From Enterobacter mori LMG 25706 (lineage in GTDB: Bacteria; Pseudomonadota; Gammaproteobacteria; Enterobacterales; Enterobacteriaceae), in assembly GCF_000211415.1 (NCBI RefSeq), contig NZ_GL890780.1:531576-595575 (forward strand): a stretch of DNA of 64,000 bases. The letters run 5' to 3'. A program made the position numbers and the translations under genes. Positions 54,943 to 64,000 of the stretch are shown piece after piece (position 1 is the first letter of the stretch; the number at the start of each line of letters is the position of its first letter). The notes under the pieces were generated by a model that saw nothing but the letters and a program-made list of their open reading frames with translations, had not been told where the DNA came from and searched no databases.

Positions 54943-56498
54943 GCCAGCGCGCGCTCGCTCACGCGGAACACTTTTACCAGCTCTTTCAGGTGCATCGCCT
55001 GCTCATTCAGCGATGCCGCCGCCGCAACGGACTCCTCCACCAGCGCGGAGTTCTGCTGGGTGGTGGCGTCAATCAGGCCAATCGCACTGTTGATCTGCGA
55101 GATGCCTTCCGTCTGCTCATGGCTGGCCTGACGGATCTCGCGCAGGATCACGTCCATCTCCTCCACGTTGCCGACCATCCCGTTGATCAGCCCGCTGGCT
55201 TTTTCCACCAGGTTCATCCCGTCCTGAGTCTGGCTGGTGGAGCTTTCAATCAGCTGGCGGATTTCACTCGCCGAAGAGGCGCTCTTCTGCGCCAGCTGGC
55301 GCACTTCGCCCGCGACCACCGCAAAGCCACGCCCGTGCTCTCCCGCACGTGCCGCCTCGACTGCTGCGTTCAGCGCCAGAATATTGGTCTGGAAGGCAAT
55401 GGCGTCGATCAGGTCGATAATGTCGGACATCCGGTTGGATGTTTCGTTAATCAGGCGCATTTTGCTGGTCACCTGTTTCATCATCTCACCGTTGTTTTTC
55501 ACCACCGTGGCGGCATCGGCAGAGAGGGTGGTCGCTTCCCCGGTGTGCGACGCGGTGTTTTTCACCGTCGCGGTGATCTGCTCCATCGAGGCTGCCGTCT
55601 GCTCGACGGAACTGGCCTGCTCTTCGGTGCGCGCGGCCAGACCCTGGTTGCCTGCGACAATCTGCGCGGCGGCGCTGGAGATGTTTTCCGAGCCGGTTTG
55701 CACCTGCTGCACAATCTCCAGCAGACGGGTTTTCATCTCCATCAGCGCATGCAACAACAGGCCGGTTTCGTCTTTACCGTGAGACGTAATGCTGCCGGTC
55801 AGATCGCCATCGGCAATGGCTTCTGCAAAGCTCACCGCCTCGCCCAGCGGACGGGTAATGGAGCGTACGATAAACCAGCCGATCAGGCTGCCCGCCGCCA
55901 CGCTGAAGAGCGTGATCAGGAGCAGCAGCATGCGGTTGGTTCGGAAATCACCGTCCACCTGCGCGCCCGCGCTCTGCATCTCGTTGTTTTGGATGGCGAT
56001 CAGCGCCTGCACCTTCGCTTTGTAAGCCTGCTGCACGGTGAGGGTGTTGGTCATCATCTCCTGGATAGCGCCCGCACGGTTGTTGTTCTGTACCGCCTGC
56101 AAAATGCGGTAGCGCGAGTCCAGATACTGCTGGCGCACGCTGCGGATATCCGCCAGCACCTGCTGAGACTTCTGATCCTGCAACGCGTTGTTCAGCTCGC
56201 CCAGGATCACCGTAATGTGCTCGCTGATCTCTTTCAGACGCTGCTGAGATTGCCCCGTGTAGGTGCCCTGCTCGTCCAGCAGCATAAGCTGCTGCGTGCT
56301 TATAAATTCCTGGAAGTTGTCGATTAGCTGGTTGGCTTTTACCGTGGTTGGATAATCGTGGGTAATGATAGTCTGCATCCCGTTGTTCGCCCGATTCAGG
56401 CTCAGCAATGAGACACTCGCACTGACGATCATCAGAACAATAAAGAACCCAAACGCCAGAAATAATTTCGTGCCGATCTTTACGTCATGTAAGAACAT
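54939..56498 (-). CDS. Methyl-accepting chemotaxis protein, four-helix-bundle sensor
   Basis: 519 residues. TM1 (about 10-30), a periplasmic four-helix-bundle ligand domain (about 31-190), TM2 (191-212), HAMP (213-265) and a signalling domain with the invariant hairpin tip [20 protein letters not shown]. It ends FRVSERALA without the NWETF-type CheR/CheB docking pentapeptide, so it resembles low-abundance receptors that rely on helpers. Ligand unknown. A sigma-28-like promoter lies upstream. E. coli has no receptor gene at this place between yqjI and aer. Confidence 0.9.
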   Translation of the reverse strand: MFLHDVKIGTKLFLAFGFFIVLMIVSASVSLLSLNRANNGMQTIITHDYPTTVKANQLIDNFQEFISTQQLMLLDEQGTYTGQSQQRLKEISEHITVILGELNNALQDQKSQQVLADIRSVRQQYLDSRYRILQAVQNNNRAGAIQEMMTNTLTVQQAYKAKVQALIAIQNNEMQSAGAQVDGDFRTNRMLLLLITLFSVAAGSLIGWFIVRSITRPLGEAVSFAEAIADGDLTGSITSHGKDETGLLLHALMEMKTRLLEIVQQVQTGSENISSAAAQIVAGNQGLAARTEEQASSVEQTAASMEQITATVKNTASHTGEATTLSADAATVVKNNGEMMKQVTSKMRLINETSNRMSDIIDLIDAIAFQTNILALNAAVEAARAGEHGRGFAVVAGEVRQLAQKSASSASEIRQLIESSTSQTQDGMNLVEKASGLINGMVGNVEEMDVILREIRQASHEQTEGISQINSAIGLIDATTQQNSALVEESVAAAASLNEQAMHLKELVKVFRVSERALA

Positions 56499-56538
56499 AT
56501 TTACTCCATCGATGTGATTATTTCTCAGACGATCACCG

Positions 56539-56565
56539 TTATCGGTAACGAACGCGCTAACTTTA
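56539..56565 (-). promoter_or_regulatory. Sigma-28 (FliA) promoter of the chemoreceptor gene
   Basis: On the minus strand TAAAGTTA-N11-ACCGATAA matches TAAAGTTT-N11-GCCGATAA at 14 of 16 positions with exact spacing, 41 bases upstream of the ATG. It ties expression to the flagellar cascade. The rest of the 328-base gap (56499-56826) holds only AT-rich sequence and the aer terminator. Confidence 0.8.
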
Positions 56566-56779
56566 TGACTTTGATCGTTTTTTTATTTCATAACCATCAC
56601 AATGGATAGGTACAGTCTATTAATTTTGGCGCATCGATCGTTGCGTAACCACCAGAGAGGGCATTTCTGAAATAGCATCGGGGAAAACTGACTTAGGCAG
56701 GCATAAATAACTGAGCGGATTTTTTTAGTTATTTAATATCACATTAACAATAAACATTAAAAATAATCACATTAAAACG

Positions 56780-56807
56780 CCGTTTATACCTGGTGGCATA
56801 AACGGCT
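56780..56807 (-). terminator. Terminator downstream of aer
   Basis: GCCGTTTAT and ATAAACGGC form a 9-bp stem; T-rich sequence follows on the minus strand, 20 bases after the aer stop. Confidence 0.75.
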
Positions 56808-56826
56808 TTTCTGGAACATTACTGGC

Positions 56827-58347
56827 TCAATGGAGCACGGTTACGGCATCTTTGAGACGCCCCGCACGGTGCTTCACCATGGCAGAGATCTGCGCGCCCT
56901 CCTCTACCAGGTCCGCATTTTTCTGGGTGATACTGTCCAGTTCGGCAACGGCCCGGGTTAACTCGGACAGCCCGGTAGCCTGTTCAGACGTGGCGTGGCT
57001 AATCTGGGCAATAAGCTGCGTGACGTTTTTCACCTGCTCAACAATGTCATCCATTGTGCGGCCTGCCGCGTGAACCTGATCGGAGCCGGACTGTACCTTG
57101 CTGGCGCTGGCGTCAATCAGCTTACGGATATCGTTGGCCGCACTGGCGCTGCGGCTGGCGAGATGACGAACCTCACCGGCCACGACCGCAAAGCCTTTGC
57201 CCTGTTCGCCTGCGCGTGCCGCTTCCACTGCCGCGTTCAGCGCCAGAATATTGGTCTGGAAAGCGATGTCATTGATAAGCGAAGTGATCGAGCCAATCCG
57301 CTGGGTGCTGTCAGCAATATCATCCATGGTTTTCACCACCGTCTGCATCGCATTTCCGCCTTTGGTCGCCGCGTTGCTGGCCGCTACGGAGAGCTTATCG
57401 ACTTCGGCAGCGGTTTCAGAGTTGCTTTGTACCGAGGCGGCCATCTGATTCATCGTCGCCACGGTCTGCTGCACATTGGTGACGGTCTGACGCGTCCGGT
57501 CGTTGAGATCGTCATTCCCTTGCGCCAGCTTATCGCTGCCATCGCGCACGCTCACCACCTGGCTTGAAACATCATTGATTAACCAGCGACACATCAGCCC
57601 CAGCTGTCCGATCGCACGCAGCGTCAGCCCCAGCTCGTCGCTGCGGTTCAGATGCTGCACGCTGTTACGCTCACCGGTCGCGACCTTCAGCGCCTGACGC
57701 GTGACATTTTCCATCGGTCGGACAATCTGCTGCTCGAACAGCATCGTCCCGACGACCATCACGACGGCAGCAGCCACCAGCGATGGCCACCCCGCAGAGG
57801 TTAACGCCAGCGTGGCAGCCATCACCACAAACAGCGCCGCCATGACGCTACGAACCCGCCAGCGCAGCGGCATAGCCGGTAACTTCCCGAGCCAGCCTTT
57901 GCGCACCACCAGCCCTTTATGGATACGTTTTTTACAACGGCCTTCATTGAGCGCCTTATATAAAGGCTCCACGGTCGCAATCTCTTCAGCCGTCGCTTTT
58001 GTGCGAATCGACATATAGCCGGTCATTTTCCCGTGGCGCACCATCGGCACGGCGTTCGCTCGCACCCAATAGTGGTCGCCGTTTTTGCGGCGGTTTTTGA
58101 CAATCCCGCTCCACGGTTCCCCCTGTTGCAGCGTGTACCACATGTCGGCGAAGGCCGCTTTCGGCATGTCGGGGTGACGCACCATATTGTGCGGCTGTCC
58201 CATCAGTTCCTGGAGCGTATAGCCACTTACCTGCACAAAGGTGTCGTTGGCATGGGTCATGTAGCTCTGGAGATCGGTGGTCGACATAAGAGTGGTGTCA
58301 CTATCCAGAGGGAATTCATTCTGGGTGACAAAGGATGGAGAGGACAT
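56827..58347 (-). CDS. aer: Aer, aerotaxis/redox receptor
   Basis: 506 residues, the length of E. coli Aer, from the ATG at 58347 (AAGGA nine bases upstream); an ATG three codons earlier has no ribosome-binding site. An N-terminal PAS domain ([45 protein letters not shown]) binds FAD; a hydrophobic hairpin (about 165-205) anchors it; HAMP and a signalling domain with [20 protein letters not shown] follow. It guides cells by redox state through CheA-CheW. Confidence 0.96.
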   Translation of the reverse strand: MSSPSFVTQNEFPLDSDTTLMSTTDLQSYMTHANDTFVQVSGYTLQELMGQPHNMVRHPDMPKAAFADMWYTLQQGEPWSGIVKNRRKNGDHYWVRANAVPMVRHGKMTGYMSIRTKATAEEIATVEPLYKALNEGRCKKRIHKGLVVRKGWLGKLPAMPLRWRVRSVMAALFVVMAATLALTSAGWPSLVAAAVVMVVGTMLFEQQIVRPMENVTRQALKVATGERNSVQHLNRSDELGLTLRAIGQLGLMCRWLINDVSSQVVSVRDGSDKLAQGNDDLNDRTRQTVTNVQQTVATMNQMAASVQSNSETAAEVDKLSVAASNAATKGGNAMQTVVKTMDDIADSTQRIGSITSLINDIAFQTNILALNAAVEAARAGEQGKGFAVVAGEVRHLASRSASAANDIRKLIDASASKVQSGSDQVHAAGRTMDDIVEQVKNVTQLIAQISHATSEQATGLSELTRAVAELDSITQKNADLVEEGAQISAMVKHRAGRLKDAVTVLH

Positions 58348-58398
58348 GGCGGGCATTCCTTGCAGGTTATTCGAGTGTTAATTTTGTGGTTTATTGTT

Positions 58399-58425
58399 TT
58401 TTCGGCGGTTACAAATTTATCTTTA
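58399..58425 (-). promoter_or_regulatory. Sigma-28 (FliA) promoter of aer
   Basis: Minus-strand TAAAGATA-N11-GCCGAAAA matches the sigma-28 consensus at 13 of 16 positions with exact 11-base spacing, 52 bases upstream of the aer ATG. E. coli aer is also FliA-dependent. Confidence 0.75.
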
Positions 58426-58547
58426 GTTGTTAAATTCGATCGAGATCGCAAATTTCGGGTAAACCGCACTTTCTGTACGCTTTTCTAATCGATTGATTTA
58501 AAATACTTTCGTAGAGAAATTACCTGCAAAGCATGATCTGTTAACGC

Positions 58548-58559
58548 CCACTTAAGTGG
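58548..58559. repeat. Perfect 12-bp palindrome upstream of patA
   Basis: CCACTTAAGTGG lies 8 bases before the NtrC-like site in the aer-patA gap. It could be an operator or transcript-end hairpin; role unknown. Confidence 0.4.
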
Positions 58560-58566
58560 CATCTTT

Positions 58567-58583
58567 CGCACCACGCCGGTGCA
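58567..58583. promoter_or_regulatory. Candidate NtrC enhancer site upstream of patA
   Basis: CGCACCACGCCGGTGCA matches TGCACCA-N3-TGGTGCA at 12 of 14 positions. It lies about 150 bases upstream of the sigma-54-like promoter, a typical enhancer distance. Confidence 0.7.
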
Positions 58584-58710
58584 ATTGACCTCATCCATCG
58601 CGCTCTCCCCTCCCGCCTTCATCCCATCAGGCTGGTATCGGCATGATTAAATATTGCGCAACATTATTTTAACCTGGTGTTTATCCCGATTTTCGTTAAG
58701 TCCGCTGAAG

Positions 58711-60152
<1,442 letters not shown>

Positions 60153-60157
60153 TCAAC

Positions 60158-60231
60158 GCCCGGTGGCGCTACGCTTACCCGGCCGACAAAATACTGCATA
60201 TGTAGGCCCGGTAAGCGTAGCGCCACCGGGC
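60158..60231. repeat. REP pair in opposite orientation (BIME) after patA
   Basis: Two REP units, 60158-60186 (GCCCGGTGGCGCTACGCTTA...) and 60202-60231 (GTAGGCCCGGTAAGCGTAGC...), are inverted relative to each other and about 15 bases apart. They sit between convergent patA and the HTH-cupin gene and probably act as transcript-end hairpins. Confidence 0.9.
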
Positions 60232-60237
60232 TGCTTT

Positions 60238-60840
60238 TTAACGGTGAAACTCCGCCACCGTCATAGTGAAGCGCAGTACGCTCTCCCCTTCGTTCGCATA
60301 ACCGTGCGCCGCTTCGGTTTTCGCCACCGCCGACGCGCCAGCATTCAGCTGCGTAACCGTCTCGTCCACCGTCAACGTCAACACGCCTTCGTTCACGTGC
60401 AGCAGCTCAAAGGTTCCTGCCGGATGCCCTGTCGAGGTGAAATACTCCCCTGGATGCATCTCCCACTGCCACAGCTCAATCATGTCCGGGCCCGCGGTGC
60501 CTGCCAGCAGCCTGGCGTAACCGCCCTGTGCGCCCTGCCACAGAACCGGGATCGCCGCTTCTTCGATAACGTGCACCAGCGGCTCGCTGGAGACGTTGAC
60601 GATATCCGCCACCGAGATGCCGAGCGCGGCGGCCAGCTTGCACAAAATGGCGATGCTGGGGTTGGCTGCGCCCTTTTCGATCTCCACCAGCATCCCTTTG
60701 CTGACGCTGGCTCGGCGGGACAGCTCGTCCAGCGACAGCTTTTTCTCTTTGCGCCAGCTGCGGATGCGGTTCGCCACGGCCAGGCTTACCTGGACAACAT
60801 CGGCACCCTGCGCAGTCATTATATTGACTTTATCAGTCAT
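60238..60840 (-). CDS. XRE-type HTH regulator with C-terminal cupin domain
   Basis: 200 residues. The HTH (about 25-80) reads IRSWRKEKKLSLDELSRRAS then VSKGMLVEIEKGAANPSI, typical of HipB/XRE regulators; the cupin (about 110-195) includes HPGEYFTSTGHPAGTFELLH. This layout is shared by PuuR- and YdcN-like regulators. The ligand is unknown. A second in-frame ATG (60819) may be the real start, because TGACT/AGTCA repeats overlap the first. Divergent from a B3/B4-domain gene, its likely target. Confidence 0.82.
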   Translation of the reverse strand: MTDKVNIMTAQGADVVQVSLAVANRIRSWRKEKKLSLDELSRRASVSKGMLVEIEKGAANPSIAILCKLAAALGISVADIVNVSSEPLVHVIEEAAIPVLWQGAQGGYARLLAGTAGPDMIELWQWEMHPGEYFTSTGHPAGTFELLHVNEGVLTLTVDETVTQLNAGASAVAKTEAAHGYANEGESVLRFTMTVAEFHR

Positions 60841-60868
60841 TGGTCACTACCATGGTATAAAACAGTCA
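60814..60868. promoter_or_regulatory. TGACT/AGTCA repeats, candidate operators of the HTH-cupin regulator
   Basis: Four copies of the half-site occur in the short divergent region: AGTCA 60814, TGACT 60825, AGTCA 60835, AGTCA 60864; TGACT-N5-AGTCA (60825-60839) is a clean dyad. A -35-like TTGACT (60824) for the rightward gene overlaps it, so binding would block that promoter. Confidence 0.5.
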
Positions 60869-60882
60869 ATACAGGATTATTT

Positions 60883-61572
60883 ATGTCTCTCGTAACGCCG
60901 TCAATAGATTCGCGACTTGCCGACATTGCGCCCGGCTTTCGGGCGCTGAGCATTGTGGTTGAAGCCGCGCCGATTACCCAACCGGAGGTTGCGCCCGCCG
61001 CGCTGGCGCAGGCCTGCCAGCAGATGTTGAATGACGATGTGCCGTGGGCTGATGCACACCTTTCAGACTGGGATGAGGTGTTTAAAGCCTTTGGCGCGAA
61101 ACCGAAACGCACGCCCTGTTCCGCCGCGGCCCTGCGCAAGCGGGTGCTGAACGACGGTTCGCTGCCGTCGCTGGATCCGGTGGTGGATATCTATAACGCG
61201 GTGAGCATTCGCTATGCCATTCCGGTGGGCGGGGAAAATCTCGCGGCGTACTCGGGTGCGCCTCGCCTGACGCTGGCCGACGGCAGCGAGCCGTTTGATA
61301 CCTTTAAAGAGGGCCAGCCGGTGGTGGAATACCCGGATGCTGGCGAGGTTATCTGGCGCGACGACCTCGGCGTCACCTGCCGCCGCTGGAACTGGCGTCA
61401 GGGAGTGCGTACCCGTCTGGACAGCCAGGCGATGTCTATGTGGTTTATTCTCGAAAGTTTGCCATCGATGCCGCTGGCGGTGCTTGAAGAGGCAGGCGCG
61501 GCGCTGGTTAATAATCTGCAGCGGCTGATGCCCGGGGCAACGGCCCAGGTGCAGTTGCTGGAACTGGCCTGA
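60883..61572 (+). CDS. B3/B4 (tRNA-binding-like) domain protein
   Basis: 229 residues from MSLVTPSIDSRL at 60883 (AGGA seven bases upstream); the open frame extends much further upstream but over the regulator gene. It has the B3/B4 domain of the phenylalanyl-tRNA synthetase beta chain: LRKRVLNDGSLPSLDPVVDI, YNAVSIRYAIPVGGENLAAY, RRWNWRQGVRTRL. Stand-alone forms may edit mischarged tRNA or amino acids; the function is not settled. Partner of the divergent HTH-cupin gene. Confidence 0.82.
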   Translation: MSLVTPSIDSRLADIAPGFRALSIVVEAAPITQPEVAPAALAQACQQMLNDDVPWADAHLSDWDEVFKAFGAKPKRTPCSAAALRKRVLNDGSLPSLDPVVDIYNAVSIRYAIPVGGENLAAYSGAPRLTLADGSEPFDTFKEGQPVVEYPDAGEVIWRDDLGVTCRRWNWRQGVRTRLDSQAMSMWFILESLPSMPLAVLEEAGAALVNNLQRLMPGATAQVQLLELA

Positions 61573-61576
61573 ACAA

Positions 61577-61661
61577 TGCCGGGTGGCGCTAACGCTTACC
61601 CGGCCTACAAAATCAACACAACGTCGTACCCGTAGGCCCGGTAAGCGCAGCGCCACCGGGC
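61577..61661. repeat. REP pair in opposite orientation (BIME) before lsrG
   Basis: REP units at 61577-61608 and 61632-61661, inverted relative to each other, lie between the convergent B3/B4 gene and lsrG. Same family as the copies at 8918 and 60158. Confidence 0.9.
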
Positions 61662-61668
61662 AAAGCCG

Positions 61669-61962
61669 CTACTCCGGCAACAACCCCACAAAACTGCGTT
61701 TCTTACGCGGCTCCGACATCAATTCCTCAAGCTTATCCACGCACGCCAGATAGTGCGGCGTTTGCTTATGCGCCAGCACTGCCTCTTCGTCTTTATAGGC
61801 CTCGTAGATAAAGAACCGGGTTTTCACCCTCGGGTCCTGCAATACGTCAAAGCGCAGATTCCCCGGCTCCTTGATTGCCCCCTCGTGGTTGGCGCGAAAC
61901 ACGTCCAGAAACTCGTCCACCCGCTCGGGCTTGATGTTAATCTCAACCAGCGTCACGTTCAT
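61669..61962 (-). CDS. lsrG: LsrG, phospho-AI-2 isomerase/processing enzyme
   Basis: 97 residues, ABM-type monooxygenase-like fold, starting [20 protein letters not shown] and close to E. coli LsrG. It converts phospho-DPD so that LsrF can cleave it, ending the AI-2 signal. The start overlaps the lsrF stop by one base (TAATG). Last gene of the lsr operon. Confidence 0.95.
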   Translation of the reverse strand: MNVTLVEINIKPERVDEFLDVFRANHEGAIKEPGNLRFDVLQDPRVKTRFFIYEAYKDEEAVLAHKQTPHYLACVDKLEELMSEPRKKRSFVGLLPE

Positions 61963-62846
61963 TATGCTTCTCCCTGTTTCTCTTCCTGCCAGAACTGGAA
62001 CGCATCGCGGGCATTCCAGTTTTCGTGAACCACTTTCTTCACCGCCTTCAGCATGGCGAGCGGCGCGCTGGACTGGAAGATGTTGCGTCCCATGTCCACG
62101 CCGGATGCGCCCTGGTCAATCGCGCGCCAGCACATCTCCAGCGCCTCGTGCTCCGGCAGCTTTTTGCCTCCGGCGATCACAATCGGCACCGGGCAGCTGG
62201 CGGTCACTTTTTCAAATCCCTCGTCCACATAGTAGGTTTTGACGAACTGCGCCCCCATTTCGGCGGCGATGCGGCTGGCCAGCGAGAAATAGCGCGCGTC
62301 CCGCGCCATCTCTTTACCCACACCCGTCACCGCCAGCGTCGGCATGCCGTAGCGCGCGCCCGCATCCACCAGCTTGATGATGTTGTTGATTGACTGATGC
62401 TCAAACGGGCTTCCGATATACACCTGCGCCGCCACCGCGCAGACGTTCAGGCGCAGCGCGTCCTCCATCGCCACCGCCACGCACTCGTTCGACAGCTCGC
62501 CAAGAATCGAATTACCCCCCGAGGCGCGCAGCACCACCGGTTTGTTCGTCGCAGCAGGCACCTGGCTCCTGAGGATGCCGCGGGTGCACATCAGCACGTC
62601 GGTTTCGCCAAACAGCGGCGCGATAGAGAGATCGATACGCTCAAGGCCGGTGGTCGGCCCCTGAAAGTAGCCGTGGTCAAAGGCCAGCATCACTGTTCGG
62701 TTGCTCTGCGGATTGAAGATGCGCGAAAGCCTGGACTGCATACCCCAGTCCAGCGAGCCGCAGCCCTTCAGGGTGTAAGGCACATTCTGCTGCGGCGTGC
62801 CGATGCCAAAATCTTTGCCGTCTTTGATGTCGTCTAAATCAGCCAT
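61962..62846 (-). CDS. lsrF: LsrF, phospho-AI-2 thiolase
   Basis: 294 residues, class I aldolase-like barrel ([48 protein letters not shown] with the probable catalytic Lys, [13 protein letters not shown]). It transfers an acetyl group from phospho-HPD to CoA, giving DHAP and acetyl-CoA. It lies 11 bases after lsrB, in the standard lsrACDBFG order. Confidence 0.96.
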   Translation of the reverse strand: MADLDDIKDGKDFGIGTPQQNVPYTLKGCGSLDWGMQSRLSRIFNPQSNRTVMLAFDHGYFQGPTTGLERIDLSIAPLFGETDVLMCTRGILRSQVPAATNKPVVLRASGGNSILGELSNECVAVAMEDALRLNVCAVAAQVYIGSPFEHQSINNIIKLVDAGARYGMPTLAVTGVGKEMARDARYFSLASRIAAEMGAQFVKTYYVDEGFEKVTASCPVPIVIAGGKKLPEHEALEMCWRAIDQGASGVDMGRNIFQSSAPLAMLKAVKKVVHENWNARDAFQFWQEEKQGEA

Positions 62847-62857
62847 TTGCTCCCCCG

Positions 62858-63859
62858 TCAGAAATCGTATTTGCTGATGTTCTCTTTGGTGAACACCACG
62901 CGCTCCGGCAGCAGCACGATGCCGTTGCCCTTCGCCTCATACTGGTAGCCCTGCACGCTGTTCGGCTCGACCTTCAGCGCGCCGATGTCTTTTACGTTCA
63001 CGCTGTCGCCGACGTTAAGATCGCCTTTTTTCAGCAGGCGATCGGCGACATTGACCGCAATTTTGCCCTGTTGTACGACATCCCACAGGCCGAAGGCTTT
63101 TACCGTGCCGCGCTCAACGTACGGACGCATCACGTTCGGCGTGCTGAAGCCGACAATCGCCACCCCTTCGCGCTTCAGGTTTTCCACCGCCTGCGCCGCT
63201 GCTGGCAGCGCGTTGGCGTCCGGGGCGATGATCGCATCCAGATCCGGATACGCTTTTAAGATCCCTTCGGCGGTTTGCAGAGATTTGGTGGCATCGTTAT
63301 AGCCAAACTGGGTGGTGACGACCTGCCACTGAGGATGATCTTTCTCGATTTTGGCCTTCGCCTCTTTCACCCACTGGTTCTGGTCGGTGACGGTCGGGCT
63401 GGAGTAGAAGAACGCCACTTTGGCGTTCGGTTTGGTGACCTGTTTGCCCGCCATCTCCACCAGCAGGCCGCCGAGCTGCTCCGGCGTTCCCTGGTTGATA
63501 TAGATGCTGCGGCACTCCGGTTTGGTGTCGGAATCCCAGGTCAGGACCTTGACCCCGCGCTGCATCGCGCGCTTCAGCGCCGGGCAGAGGCCGTCCGGCG
63601 ACACGGCGGAGACGATAATGGCGTTAAAGCCCTGGTTGACGAAGTTATTGATGAGCTGCACCTGGCCGGAGACGCTCGGCTCGGTTGGGCCGTCGTAGGT
63701 GACGTCCACGCCAAGATCTTTCCCCGCCTCTTTCGCGCCATTGCCGCCGCTGGTGAAGAAGCCCACGCCCACCAGCTTCGGGATAAAGGCAATGCGGTCC
63801 GCCGCCTGCGCCGAGGCGAAGCTGAGGGCCATTGCCAGGACGAACAGTTTTGTTTTCAT
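62858..63859 (-). CDS. lsrB: LsrB, AI-2 periplasmic binding protein
   Basis: 333 residues from [12 protein letters not shown] at 63859 (GGAG six bases upstream); a longer frame upstream only covers lsrD. A signal peptide (ends ASAQAA) precedes a periplasmic binding fold with [30 protein letters not shown] and [14 protein letters not shown], the ligand-lining segments of AI-2 receptors. It delivers AI-2 to LsrCDA. Confidence 0.96.
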   Translation of the reverse strand: MKTKLFVLAMALSFASAQAADRIAFIPKLVGVGFFTSGGNGAKEAGKDLGVDVTYDGPTEPSVSGQVQLINNFVNQGFNAIIVSAVSPDGLCPALKRAMQRGVKVLTWDSDTKPECRSIYINQGTPEQLGGLLVEMAGKQVTKPNAKVAFFYSSPTVTDQNQWVKEAKAKIEKDHPQWQVVTTQFGYNDATKSLQTAEGILKAYPDLDAIIAPDANALPAAAQAVENLKREGVAIVGFSTPNVMRPYVERGTVKAFGLWDVVQQGKIAVNVADRLLKKGDLNVGDSVNVKDIGALKVEPNSVQGYQYEAKGNGIVLLPERVVFTKENISKYDF

Positions 63860-63860
63860 C

Positions 63861-64000
63861 TTACGCTCCGGATAGTTTTCTAAAGAGAGATCGCACCCAT
63901 TCACGGTGCAGACTCAGCGAACGTCCCATCACCACCACAACCAGCAGCGCCCCTGACAGCGCGCTCGACACCTGGTTAGGAATACCGACCATCTGTAAAC
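63861..64000 (-). CDS. lsrD: LsrD C-terminus (partial), AI-2 ABC permease
   Basis: 45 codons of a frame entering from the right edge. It reads [16 protein letters not shown] then [20 protein letters not shown] and stops one base before the lsrB ATG. Fits the last membrane helix and tail of LsrD, matching lsrACDBFG order. Confidence 0.88.
   Translation of the reverse strand, partial: LQMVGIPNQVSSALSGALLVVVVMGRSLSLHREWVRSLFRKLSGA

Noticed and set aside
54990..56327. 445-codon plus-strand frame over the chemoreceptor
   Set aside because: Antisense to a clear MCP with conserved signalling tip; His/Arg/Leu-rich shadow.

Overview
The window is a chromosomal segment from an enteric gammaproteobacterium. 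It is most likely Enterobacter (cloacae-complex-like) or a close relative. The backbone runs in the order known from E. coli (plsY ... tsaD, rpsU-dnaG-rpoD, mug, ileX tRNA, yqjH/yqjI, aer, patA), with protein sequences close to the E. coli ones. The backbone is interrupted by accessory blocks: a Klebsiella-type urease operon, a P2/186-type phage-tail cluster beside ileX, a contact-dependent inhibition (CDI) locus, and at the right edge part of an lsr (autoinducer-2) operon. Genus assignment is inference.

Layout. 1-75: end of plsY. 169-3256: an MFS transporter with a candidate CRP site, then an OhrR-like MarR regulator divergent from an exported esterase. 3404-8883: ureD-A-B-C-E-J-F-G, preceded by a match to the Nac consensus. 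8956-14278: tsaD divergent from rpsU-dnaG-rpoD. 14440-17497: a periplasmic YncE-like beta-propeller gene and a TonB-dependent receptor behind a Fur-box-like sequence. 17528-18234: mug and the tRNA-Ile2 gene ileX. 18320-36672: a P2/186-like element. 36776-40269: an outer-membrane barrel gene, orphan small genes and displaced cdiA fragments. 40272-52046: cdiA and cdiB, with cdiI just downstream of cdiA. 52366-60152: a coiled-coil J-motif protein, yqjH/yqjI, two chemoreceptor genes with sigma-28-like promoters, and patA with NtrC and sigma-54 sites. 60238-64000: an HTH-cupin regulator divergent from a B3/B4-domain protein, then lsrD'-lsrB-lsrF-lsrG on the minus strand.

The most interesting unit is 18320-36672. 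It keeps the tail genes (D, U, T, E/E', FII, FI, G-like, H, I, J, W, V, R, X), a full lysis cassette (holin, SAR-like endolysin, nested spanins), the late activator Ogr, the 186-type repressor CI, and the SOS antirepressor Tum behind a LexA box. It has no integrase, no terminase, portal or capsid genes (Q, P, O, N, M, L), no cox/apl or CII, and no gpS. This is what an SOS-inducible phage-tail bacteriocin (R-type tailocin) fixed in the chromosome would look like; a merely decayed prophage is the alternative.

It sits next to a second antagonism system, CDI. The 3362-residue CdiA ends in a toxin module of unrecognised activity after the VENN motif, and pieces of older cdiA genes alternate with small AT-rich genes downstream of it. 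This tRNA-adjacent interval therefore looks like a hot spot for competition functions. A second theme is nitrogen control: the urease operon carries a Nac-like site and patA (putrescine degradation) carries NtrC and sigma-54 sites, so both may respond to nitrogen limitation.

All identifications come from reading the sequence and from remembered family features; no database search was run.
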